DNA of 35,248 bases from positions 1 to 35,248 of the IMG/VR virus record IMGVR_UViG_3300025131_000195. One strand, 5' to 3'. The notes beneath the pieces are model-generated. The model had not been told where the DNA came from. It did not search any database and worked only from the letters and a program-made list of their open reading frames with translations. A program made the position numbers and the translations under genes. This document shows positions 28,561 to 35,248 of this stretch, in pieces (positions within the stretch are counted from its first letter, which is position 1; each line of letters starts with the position of its first letter). The stretch comes from a virus.

Positions 28561-29443
28561 TCCCTTCCTCGACCCTATATGGTATTATAGCGTGTTTGTG
28601 GGCGACTGTCAATGGGTGTTTTGGTTTATCTATAAGATTTTTTGAGCCGAGATAGGCACAGTAATTATCCCATTTAGATATATCGTAATACCAATCAACG
28701 CTTTTTAGGTTTCTGCTTGTCTCGGATACTTTCTTGAAGATCTTCTTCAGTGGGAAGTGTCGGGCTGACCATCGCTCGTCGTATGGCAGTTTCTGCGTCG
28801 GGAAAGTTTGGCCGGGTGAACGGGGTAAATATTCCCGAGAGGTTGTTTGGTTTATGTGATTTCGGCATGCTTTAAAATCGTCTCCATTAAATGTAAATGC
28901 TATGGGTAGGTCATCTTTAACTGTCTTACCATCGTAAGAAACAAAGAAGTTGGCGTCCTTCGATGCTATTTCTATACGATGAGAACGCAGCGACGGCAGA
29001 TCGTAGACTGATAATGGGAAAGAAACGTAATACTTTTCTGGTAATACCCATTTTGATATTTTTGCTGCTACTAACCACGCACTGTATGCTCCGTAAAGAA
29101 TAGACCACCCGTAGGAATCTCGCTTGTCGCGATCGTTAGGGTGGATAGGGACGTAGTAAATAGGTATTTCTTTGCGGTTTTCCGATGGAAACATTGTTTT
29201 TGTCTCATAATAAACCGGATCGTAAATCCATTCACCAATTGTATCTCGGATAATAGGCGCAAGATCATTGTTGGCAACAATCCAAATCGTCTGGCATCCA
29301 ACCATAGCGCACTCGTAAACTGACTTCTGAATAGCAGAAAAGCCTGCATCCACAGGCATCATAACCTCTGGTATTCGTTGATCAAAATCAGTTTCGATGC
29401 CGGCAACAGGAATGATGCCAGCCATGTGGATGTGCTGTGGCAT
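28547..29443 (-). CDS. Conserved phage protein, nucleotidyltransferase-like N-terminus, 298 aa
   Basis: The N-terminal part (MAGIIPVAGIETDFDQRIPE, VMMPVDAGFSAIQKSVYECA, GCQTIWIVANNDLAPIIRD) resembles the Rossmann-like start of sugar-phosphate nucleotidyltransferases: PV-G-p-i...v-gc-tIwIV-ndd. The usual GG-GTR...K signature is not kept. YDPVYYETKT and IYYVPIHPNDRDKRDSYGW are distinctive. I recall very similar proteins in many marine phages with no assigned function. It follows the 294-residue gene directly after its stop. Its 3' end contains a consensus promoter. Confidence 0.7.
   Translation of the reverse strand: MPQHIHMAGIIPVAGIETDFDQRIPEVMMPVDAGFSAIQKSVYECAMVGCQTIWIVANNDLAPIIRDTIGEWIYDPVYYETKTMFPSENRKEIPIYYVPIHPNDRDKRDSYGWSILYGAYSAWLVAAKISKWVLPEKYYVSFPLSVYDLPSLRSHRIEIASKDANFFVSYDGKTVKDDLPIAFTFNGDDFKACRNHINQTTSREYLPRSPGQTFPTQKLPYDERWSARHFPLKKIFKKVSETSRNLKSVDWYYDISKWDNYCAYLGSKNLIDKPKHPLTVAHKHAIIPYRVEEGNEDT
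28584..28612 (-). promoter_or_regulatory. Perfect-consensus sigma-70-type promoter before membrane protein/Pol III
   Basis: TTGACA (28612-28607), a 17-base spacer and TATAAT (28589-28584) on the minus strand match the bacterial consensus at every position. The promoter lies inside the last codons of the 298-residue gene, 23 bases before the start of the 111-residue membrane protein; the polymerase and ClpP-like genes are downstream. Confidence 0.88.
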
Positions 29444-30328
29444 TTACAGATACTTTAAAAATCTATCGTAGGCGGCACAAGACGCTTCAAGATCCGCAAG
29501 AAGAGATCGCTCCGATACTTTCGGAAGCGATACCCGATCGTCTTTTGATGTAATCTCCACAGGATCTCTGCGCTTTGTTCGTCTGATAGGTGTCGTTCGA
29601 AATTTATAATGTTTGGGGTTTCCGTTGGTTGAGTAGCCATTTTGTCTTCCTTTCATTCCTCTCTTCTCCATCTCGGAGATCATTTTGAAGCGCGCCATCG
29701 TCTCACCATAATCAAACTCAGATAATTGCTCTTGAGTGAGCATCGATACAACGCACGCATCCTTAACCGGAGTGTTACCGCACATACGATCAGATGAATA
29801 GAACCAGATTTCCTTGACGAAATCATCGCCCACCCATATGTGATCGATTTCGTGCTTGCCCCCGCTGTTGAATGCAATCCAATCATAACACGTGTAGCTT
29901 GGATTGGCAAGCTCTTTCTCTCTCACCAGCCCAGAAATATTGTCATCGCCAAAATAAAAGCAATTACTAAAGTTTAACGCACCTATCCTGGAGTATTCGT
30001 TGGAGCAGATCAAATGCTCTCCATCAAATCTCATAGACACGCAAAGATTTGCGAGCGGAACTTTACCATCGAGATTAAGGAGAAAAAGCAATCTCTCCCA
30101 AAGAAGTTCAGCTCGGAGACCCACAACTTTAACATCATTTGTTCTAGTAAGTTCTAGCTCACCTGCGCTAGTAAGTTTAACGCACTCTAAGTCTGTATTC
30201 GACTTAAGGAAGTCGAATCGAAAAGGGCGGTGAGGTTCTGAAAAAAAGATGGGTAGATTATTGTTGAAGGCGAACAATGCCGCCCTTAAATCACTACCAA
30301 CAACTATATCTTGATACTCAAGTATCAA
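29444..30328 (-). CDS. Conserved phage protein of unknown function, 294 aa, TTG start
   Basis: The N-terminus (DIVVGSDLRAALFAFNNNLP) is a beta-strand/GSD-helix pattern reminiscent of a nucleotide-binding fold, followed by IFFSEPHRPFRFDFLK. Later segments (LLWERLLFLLNLDGKVPLAN; YDWIAFNSGGKHEIDHIW; EIWFYSSDRMCGNTPVKDAC) are rich in conserved-looking aromatic and polar residues. I recall such proteins paired with the 298-residue type in marine phages. The start is TTG at 30328, overlapping the amidase stop by four bases (TTGA), with an AAGGA upstream. No function can be assigned. Confidence 0.7.
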   Translation of the reverse strand: MILEYQDIVVGSDLRAALFAFNNNLPIFFSEPHRPFRFDFLKSNTDLECVKLTSAGELELTRTNDVKVVGLRAELLWERLLFLLNLDGKVPLANLCVSMRFDGEHLICSNEYSRIGALNFSNCFYFGDDNISGLVREKELANPSYTCYDWIAFNSGGKHEIDHIWVGDDFVKEIWFYSSDRMCGNTPVKDACVVSMLTQEQLSEFDYGETMARFKMISEMEKRGMKGRQNGYSTNGNPKHYKFRTTPIRRTKRRDPVEITSKDDRVSLPKVSERSLLADLEASCAAYDRFLKYL

Positions 30329-31233
30329 TCGTCCTTCACTTCTTCAAGGAGTTTAAGGATATCTAAGCCGGCACAATCGATCTTGCCCTTGCTCACGTGA
30401 TAGTGACTGATAAACCCAGAGAAGTTACCATACTTTACGCCCTGCTCATACTTGGTGGATGTGGTTCCAAACTGGTTCTTGGGGGCATCATAGGGGATCT
30501 CGGCTGCTTTGTGAATTGCCTTCCAAAGCGCCTTGAGAGCTTCGATCTGAACAGGATAGAAATCTGTATGCTCTCTTAGCTTGTTTCCATGGACCCAGGC
30601 ATCATCAACTAGGGGGCGCAAGCCGAAGCCATTCCTTTCATACCATGCCTGATACTTGGTGTAATATGCGTTTGAGATCTCAACACCAACTGACGCACGG
30701 TTGACTCGCTCGGAGCCCGCATGCCATGCGCCATGCTGTATATCAAGAGTCTGATAAATCGTGCCGTCATTATCGATCAAAAAGTGAACCGATGCCCCTC
30801 TCTTGTCTAATACACGCTGACAAGATCGCGATGACAAACACACATCCCAATGATTAACAAACAATCTAATGTTGCGCTTTGGGCGCCCAGAATAGCTATA
30901 ATAATTACCAGAGGGTGTTTCTAGTCCCCCTTGCTCTGACCACAAGACAACCTTGTCCCACTCAATGGGGGTAAAATTTCCTTGATAAACAATGTAATTA
31001 GAATAATGGCAACTCGCGGGCTTGTGATCATCGATATCAGCTTGGCGCTCAGTCCATAATCGCCGGAAGGTGGCCGGCCCACAAAGACCATCAGCGGCCA
31101 GACCATTTTCCTTTTGCCATTTCTTAACAGCCCTAACAAGCTTGTCATCAAAATACTTCTCACCAAACCAAGTCGGATCCCAGCCAAGCTTTGCAGCAGA
31201 TGATTCATTATAAAAGTTTTTGTCTATTGCCAT
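30325..31233 (-). CDS. N-acetylmuramoyl-L-alanine amidase with peptidoglycan-binding domain, 302 aa
   Basis: The enzyme cleaves the lactyl-peptide bond of peptidoglycan and is probably the endolysin. Residues ~25-60 (FDDKLVRAVKKWQKENGLAA, DGLCGPATFRRLW) form a PGB-1 binding domain. The Amidase_2/T7-lysozyme-like domain follows: LFVNHWDVC with H128, VHFLIDNDGTIYQTLD, GAWHAGSERVNRASVGVEIS, and HYHVSKGKIDCAGLD with H279 and C287. The eight-residue H-C spacing equals that of T7 lysozyme zinc ligands. No signal peptide is present, so a holin would be needed. It follows the GroES-like gene. Confidence 0.92.
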   Translation of the reverse strand: MAIDKNFYNESSAAKLGWDPTWFGEKYFDDKLVRAVKKWQKENGLAADGLCGPATFRRLWTERQADIDDHKPASCHYSNYIVYQGNFTPIEWDKVVLWSEQGGLETPSGNYYSYSGRPKRNIRLFVNHWDVCLSSRSCQRVLDKRGASVHFLIDNDGTIYQTLDIQHGAWHAGSERVNRASVGVEISNAYYTKYQAWYERNGFGLRPLVDDAWVHGNKLREHTDFYPVQIEALKALWKAIHKAAEIPYDAPKNQFGTTSTKYEQGVKYGNFSGFISHYHVSKGKIDCAGLDILKLLEEVKDD

Positions 31234-31244
31234 TGTGATCGTTC

Positions 31245-31523
31245 CTATTGTTTAATAATTCCCACAATATAATTATCTAGAATAATATTTATTTTCTCAT
31301 TATTTACAGTAATTTCTTCGATCATAGATTTGTCGACAATTACAGACGCACCGTATGCTATCTGATCTTTGAACCGAACATCCGAAGCATAACTCATCAC
31401 TTCTGCTATGCCGTATCGTTCCTCTGTCGGCTTAAAATCATCCGGCAGAACAATACCGCTATGCGTTTGTGGTATAACCTCTGGAAGTCCTATTTGAATA
31501 TAGCGATTTACTGGCTTAAACAT
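31245..31523 (-). CDS. GroES-like co-chaperonin, 92 aa
   Basis: GroES/gp31 caps the GroEL chamber. MFKPVNRYIQIGLPEVIPQT with HSGIVLPDDF corresponds to the N-terminal strand and GroES mobile-loop/GIvLP segment. YGIAEVMSYASDVRFKDQIA, GASVIVDK and NIILDNYIVGIIKQ follow the barrel strand order and the family's closing D-IlaII. Length (92) matches GroES (97). The identification rests on this pattern. It overlaps the zinc-ribbon gene by eight bases and is about 16 kb from groEL, in the replication block. Confidence 0.75.
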   Translation of the reverse strand: MFKPVNRYIQIGLPEVIPQTHSGIVLPDDFKPTEERYGIAEVMSYASDVRFKDQIAYGASVIVDKSMIEEITVNNEKINIILDNYIVGIIKQ

Positions 31524-31743
31524 TTCCTACCTCTTGTTCTAAAATCTTTTGTTGTTTTTTATAGAGAGTCTCACTCAGAAATACTTCTTCGCGGCTCTTG
31601 CATTTTTTACAATACATACTCACGTTCACATGACCTCCCACCATCGCGCGGATATTGCCTGTGGGAGCCCAATAGCATTCACCTCCATCTTTTCGACAGC
31701 GACGTTGGAGAGTCTTATTCTCCATTAAATGATTAAAATTCAC
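31516..31743 (-). CDS. Small zinc-ribbon-like protein, 75 aa, GTG start
   Basis: C16 and C23 (RRCRKDGGECYW) and a later MYCKKCKSREEVFL pair could bind zinc as a ribbon; a basic helix (YKKQQKILEQEVGNV) closes the protein. The start is GTG at 31743 with GAGG six bases upstream; an in-frame ATG (MENKTLQRR) seven residues later is an alternative. It lies eight bases after the reductase stop and overlaps the GroES-like gene by eight bases. Function unknown. Confidence 0.65.
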   Translation of the reverse strand: MNFNHLMENKTLQRRCRKDGGECYWAPTGNIRAMVGGHVNVSMYCKKCKSREEVFLSETLYKKQQKILEQEVGNV

Positions 31744-31751
31744 TTCTCACC

Positions 31752-33719
31752 TCAAATTGTACAACTATCATTTGTGCAGAACTTAGTTCCGCTTCCGCCC
31801 TCACTGCTATCAAATCGCTGGATAGGCTTTATACCTTTAATTAGTTTCTCGTAGGTCTCTTTCGCGATGGGCTCGTAGGGAGCCTGCACATAGCCCGTCT
31901 CCTCATACTTGAGGAAAGACACGGCTTTTAATCTCGTCTCATACATCTCTAAAGCATCCTTGAGTTGGCTAGCCTCTTCTGGTTTGAACGTCACCGTAAT
32001 TGACACCGAGTTATCGGCCCAGTAGTGCTGGTATTGTGCTGCCATTTCCAATTGTTCCCACATCGAGACCGATCTCTTTCCTTTTTGGAAATAAGGCTCA
32101 TGGACAGGAAACTCAACGCAAACAGTGTTGGGGGAATATTTATCATCTTCCATATTATAACCTGCTTCAGATAAAGTTTTAAGCAAATCTGAATCTTTTG
32201 AAAACCTTATCCGTCTAATATAGTACTCATCTTCTGGGAAGTGTATGCCCGGTGTCGAGCCATTAAGTAAAGATACAGTTCCGCTGGGCTTAATGCTCGT
32301 CATGCGAATAGACTTGGGAATGCACAGCCAGTTGGAGTATTCTTGATCTAACTCTTGTACGTGTTCATATGCCTTATCGCACCAATTAAGCATCTCGCGC
32401 TTGCCGTGCTTATTGAACGCCTGCACGACTCCCGACTGAGACAATCCAATGCGTCGGTTCTTGAGCATCTTGGCGTTAGTCTCTGGCCAGTGTGTGTTAG
32501 AGAGCGTGATGGTCTTGCCATATAGATACGCAATCTTTAGCGTTCTTACATAATCTTCATAGTCATCGTGCTTTGCTGGAAATGTCTCCACAAGGCAGCA
32601 CAACTCGGCATCTTCAAGCTGTTGCTCAACGCAAGGATTAAAGCCGGCCACGTTAATATCGTCGTAACGGGGGCCATCTTTAAAGCGACCACGTGTGCGA
32701 GCGTTGTCAAGCCAAATGTATCCTGGCTCTCCATTCTTCTGTGACTGTTCTGCGTGCCACGTATAATCCATTCCCACCACAGCGTTAAAGGAGTTGTTCG
32801 ATCCCCATCGGTGGTGGTAAAGCTTCTCTTGATCGTTCTTCATCTCAAGATACTGGCGATCATTGTAGGCTCCCATTGCTAGCGCAGCAGAACGACGAAC
32901 ATTGCCGGCTACCACGCAGCGACCAATCAAGTTTTCCGTATCTACGATATCCACGGACGTGATGGGCTCGCCAACTTTAGCTGTGTATAGCTCTATCAGA
33001 TTTTCATGAAGTTCTTTAAGCGGACCATGACCGCTTGATGTTCCGCCAAAACCTCGAATGGGGGCGCCCGCGGGACGGATAGCCGAATAGTCAAACTTAG
33101 GGACGCGAGAACCAAAAAAGAACCCATCAAGGAGAGTGTGAACTGAATCTACCCAGCCCTCGCGGGAGTCATCAATGACCAGCGTATCGTTGGTAAACTG
33201 TGGCTCTTTGATGGTAACCGAATTGTCTCCCTCAGTATCAAATCCAACTCCGATACCAACCATCAAGGCATCCATCATCCACGCGAAAAGATAGCCCCCC
33301 TTAGTGGCAAGATCACGAGTGGACCGGAAAGCACAGTTGAATAGGCCGGCAGCAGTGCGCTCCTCTACAAACTTGGTTCCCATCATCCACAGCCCTCTAC
33401 CGGGGGGCGTCCACTTTAGATTAAACAAGCGATCATAAGCTTCTTTGGCGGTACGCTGTGCCTTGTTATCGTTCCATTCCAAGCCAAGCATGAATACATG
33501 CTGCTTTTGCATATTGAACATCCCTTCGATAACTCGCCGGCAAGTTTGCCACCACTCTTCAGAGCCCGTAGCTTCTGGATCGAATTCATTCAGGCGCCGA
33601 GCGTAGGTTCTCTTAAAGGTTACGTACCCTAAAGGACCCCACGGCACCTCTTGTTGTTTGTAAGGTTCGATGAATGTGTCTGATAATCTAAATCTGCGGA
33701 TGTTCTCCAAGGTTCTCAT
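31752..33719 (-). CDS. nrdJ: Class II (adenosylcobalamin-dependent) ribonucleotide reductase, 655 aa
   Basis: The enzyme reduces ribonucleotides to deoxyribonucleotides using B12 to make a thiyl radical. Features match the monomeric Lactobacillus RTPR type: PPGRGLWMMGT, FNCAF with C129, FNPCVEQQLEDAELCCLVET with C363, E365 and C374 (the RTPR 408/410/419 spacing), and a C-terminal FCTNDSC pair (C648/C653) reduced by thioredoxin. The shorter distance between the first and second Cys than in RTPR suggests a smaller specificity insertion. It overlaps the helicase stop by four bases. No NrdAB subunits are visible here. Confidence 0.95.
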   Translation of the reverse strand: MRTLENIRRFRLSDTFIEPYKQQEVPWGPLGYVTFKRTYARRLNEFDPEATGSEEWWQTCRRVIEGMFNMQKQHVFMLGLEWNDNKAQRTAKEAYDRLFNLKWTPPGRGLWMMGTKFVEERTAAGLFNCAFRSTRDLATKGGYLFAWMMDALMVGIGVGFDTEGDNSVTIKEPQFTNDTLVIDDSREGWVDSVHTLLDGFFFGSRVPKFDYSAIRPAGAPIRGFGGTSSGHGPLKELHENLIELYTAKVGEPITSVDIVDTENLIGRCVVAGNVRRSAALAMGAYNDRQYLEMKNDQEKLYHHRWGSNNSFNAVVGMDYTWHAEQSQKNGEPGYIWLDNARTRGRFKDGPRYDDINVAGFNPCVEQQLEDAELCCLVETFPAKHDDYEDYVRTLKIAYLYGKTITLSNTHWPETNAKMLKNRRIGLSQSGVVQAFNKHGKREMLNWCDKAYEHVQELDQEYSNWLCIPKSIRMTSIKPSGTVSLLNGSTPGIHFPEDEYYIRRIRFSKDSDLLKTLSEAGYNMEDDKYSPNTVCVEFPVHEPYFQKGKRSVSMWEQLEMAAQYQHYWADNSVSITVTFKPEEASQLKDALEMYETRLKAVSFLKYEETGYVQAPYEPIAKETYEKLIKGIKPIQRFDSSEGGSGTKFCTNDSCTI

Positions 33720-35104
33720 TTGCGTTTTCCTCTTAGTTTTGTATATTTATCTGCTAGCAATTTCTTTTGCGCTGCGGGAGCCAAAGCCACAGGCGCAGTA
33801 ACTACCTGGGTCTGTCCTTGAGCGTTAACAGCTGGGGGCTTAGGTAGGATCTTAATCTTGACGTTTGAAGTGTCCATAAATATCGGATATATCATTCCAT
33901 CGGGCCCGTTTCTATTCTTGGCAATAAAGATCTTGCCTTGGTTATTTTGTTTGTCCTCGATTGTGCGAGAGACCGAGAAGATAAAGTCAGCCACGAAGCA
34001 CTTGTTGAATGCCTCGGAGATTTGCTCCATCGTGATTACTTCTGCGCTCAATCCTGAACGATTTGTCTGCGATGCTGTCCAAATAGGACACTGAAACTCC
34101 GTTGAAAGGGCGCGCAGCTCTTCATAAATAGACTCCAGTTCGTTTCGTTTCTCTTTTCTCACCAGCACAGGCTTGAGGAGATCAGCATAGTCTACAATAA
34201 TCAATCCTGGCTTAATGCCGCGCTTAACAAGGCGAGACAGGTGTGCGCGGAGTGTATTAGTAGATGCTGATTTCGTAGGATATTCCTTGATAATCAGATT
34301 GCCATCAAAGTCCTTGATCTCTTCATAGATTTCCTGCTTGAAATTCTTGATGTCTGATAGGGGATATCCAGTAATACAGCTGTCGTAACGATTTGCGATC
34401 ACTGTGTCCTGTAGTTCTAGAGTATACTGAACTACAGTCTTGCCCTCTCGCAGTGCAGCTGCTCCTAGGTGCACCAGCACCATACTCTTACCTGCGCCAG
34501 TCGGAGCGATTACAACGCCCAACTCGCTCTTACCTAAGCCACCGCCAACGATCGCATCGATGTCTTTCCAGCCGGTTGTGATCGGATTTCTGTGCTTTGG
34601 CATGAACCGCTCTTCGAAATCTGCCATATAATCATAACCAAAATTATTTTCAGATCCAAGTTTAAGGGCTTCGTTGATAACGGTTGAGATCTCGTCAAAA
34701 GAACAAGTTTGAAGTAATCCAACCGACTTCATCATTGCCTCTTTAAGGTTCTGTTTGCGACAAAAGTCTAAGGAAGTTTCCTTAATATAATCGTTCTCTT
34801 CTATTTCTCGGGTATGAATACGAGCAAAATAATCACGCACTTGCTTCTGTGTTACTTCGTCCTCGCTCTCAAGCTCAGTACGCACCATGGCGATCATCGC
34901 CTCCACCGATGGGTGTGTGTTGTACTTTGCCCGGTATACTATGATCTTACGCAAAAAAACCTGAAGGTATTCAAGCTCTAAAAAATTAATGTCCAGCACC
35001 TCTGTGATTTGATCCGCGAACGGTCTATCCTCAAAGATTAACTGAACAAGTCCCTCTTGGAAGGTTTTCCCATACCTCCCGAAGTTTGCTTTTTCTGCGA
35101 TCAT
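33716..35104 (-). CDS. DnaB-like replicative DNA helicase, 462 aa
   Basis: A hexameric RecA-fold helicase unwinds DNA ahead of the polymerase. Walker A is APTGAGKS (200-207). Walker B is LIIVDYADLL with D305, followed by a PIWTASQTNRSGL sensor (H/Q motif) and an FIFSVSRTIEDKQNNQGKIF, AKNRNGPDG arginine-finger region. The N-terminal ~150 residues are helical, as in DnaB or T4 gp41. A Pro/Ala/Gln-rich linker and a basic C-terminus (KYTKLRGKRK) follow. Its own promoter lies just upstream. It overlaps the reductase start by four bases, coupling replication and dNTP genes. Confidence 0.93.
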   Translation of the reverse strand: MIAEKANFGRYGKTFQEGLVQLIFEDRPFADQITEVLDINFLELEYLQVFLRKIIVYRAKYNTHPSVEAMIAMVRTELESEDEVTQKQVRDYFARIHTREIEENDYIKETSLDFCRKQNLKEAMMKSVGLLQTCSFDEISTVINEALKLGSENNFGYDYMADFEERFMPKHRNPITTGWKDIDAIVGGGLGKSELGVVIAPTGAGKSMVLVHLGAAALREGKTVVQYTLELQDTVIANRYDSCITGYPLSDIKNFKQEIYEEIKDFDGNLIIKEYPTKSASTNTLRAHLSRLVKRGIKPGLIIVDYADLLKPVLVRKEKRNELESIYEELRALSTEFQCPIWTASQTNRSGLSAEVITMEQISEAFNKCFVADFIFSVSRTIEDKQNNQGKIFIAKNRNGPDGMIYPIFMDTSNVKIKILPKPPAVNAQGQTQVVTAPVALAPAAQKKLLADKYTKLRGKRK

Positions 35105-35123
35105 TAATGCCCTCTGTCTTATA

Positions 35124-35151
35124 ATTATAGCCGATCCTCCCTGAATGTCAA
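35124..35151 (-). promoter_or_regulatory. Sigma-70-type promoter for the helicase/reductase unit
   Basis: The minus strand reads TTGACA (35151-35146), a 16-base spacer and TATAAT (35129-35124), 19 bases before the helicase start. It follows the stop of the partial gene at the right edge by 14 bases. It is the only one of the set with a 16-base spacer. Confidence 0.83.
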
Positions 35152-35165
35152 GGTAAGATCAAATT

Positions 35166-35248
35166 TTATTCGCTTGCGCCGTCAACGCATTCGTAGTTGA
35201 TCTTGTTTAACTGTGACTTAAGATCTTCCCAATTTAACTCACCAAATC
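35166..35248 (-). CDS. Partial gene, C-terminal 26 residues
   Basis: Only the 3' end is in the window. One frame is open from the right edge to a TAA at 35168-35166 and encodes a tail starting FGELNWEDLKSQLNKINYEC and ending DGASE. The other two frames close at once. The acidic helical tail does not identify a family. It would be the gene upstream of the helicase, separated from it by the promoter. Confidence 0.55.
   Translation of the reverse strand, partial: FGELNWEDLKSQLNKINYECVDGASE

Noticed and set aside
32701-32720. TTGACA inside the reductase gene, and similar hits inside the ClpP-like gene near 17700 and Pol III near 25800
   Set aside because: The bases 17 positions downstream are GC-rich with no -10 resemblance; these are coding coincidences.
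1-35248. CRISPR arrays, insertion sequences, integrase or attachment sites
   Set aside because: No regularly spaced repeats, transposase motifs or tRNA-duplicating att-like repeats were seen.

Overview
The window is a gene-dense stretch of a double-stranded DNA tailed phage genome, probably a large myovirus-like phage. Every gene I can support is on the minus strand, so transcription runs from high to low coordinates. Genes touch or overlap (ATGA, TTGA and 8-base overlaps are frequent), no gap exceeds about 75 bases outside the tRNA cluster, and GTG and TTG starts are common. Several hypothetical proteins look, from memory of the families, like those of uncultured marine phages. The host cannot be named. 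The DNA polymerase III alpha subunit, sigma-70-like promoters and an adenosylcobalamin-dependent ribonucleotide reductase indicate a bacterial host with access to B12.

Layout in transcription order. (1) 35.2-28.2 kb: a DnaB-like replicative helicase, class II ribonucleotide reductase NrdJ, a zinc-ribbon protein, a GroES-like co-chaperonin, a peptidoglycan amidase with a binding domain, and two conserved proteins of unknown role. (2) 28.3-19.6 kb: a membrane protein, a C-family DNA polymerase (Pol III alpha with PHP domain), a ClpP-like protease, dUTPase, a nuclease-methyltransferase-nuclease cluster, a zinc-ribbon protein, a thioredoxin-like protein, a CBS-less IMP dehydrogenase/GMP reductase, and a sigma region 4-like regulator. 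(3) 19.5-3.9 kb: probable virion and assembly genes. These are an acidic repetitive protein, a membrane protein, a second ClpP-like protein with an altered triad, a 605-residue protein with a nuclease-like patch, GroEL, a methyltransferase relative without its catalytic motif beside a small membrane protein, a 1189-residue multidomain protein, an anchored trypsin-like protein, tail-fibre-like proteins and a nucleotidyltransferase. (4) 3.9-0 kb: small accessory genes (glutaredoxin and several SH3-like GDLV proteins) and four tRNAs (Leu, Lys, Met/Ile, Arg).

Seven strong sigma-70-type promoters share TTGACA, a 16-17 base spacer and a TANNNT box. They precede the helicase, a membrane protein/polymerase unit, the dUTPase/nuclease unit, the ClpP unit, groEL, a small-gene unit and the tRNA cluster. 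Some structural genes instead have a shared ACTATTTAT motif upstream. The gene set fits a phage that supplies its own replication core, dNTP synthesis with redox partners, protein folding and proteolysis for virion assembly, and DNA-cleavage/modification functions.
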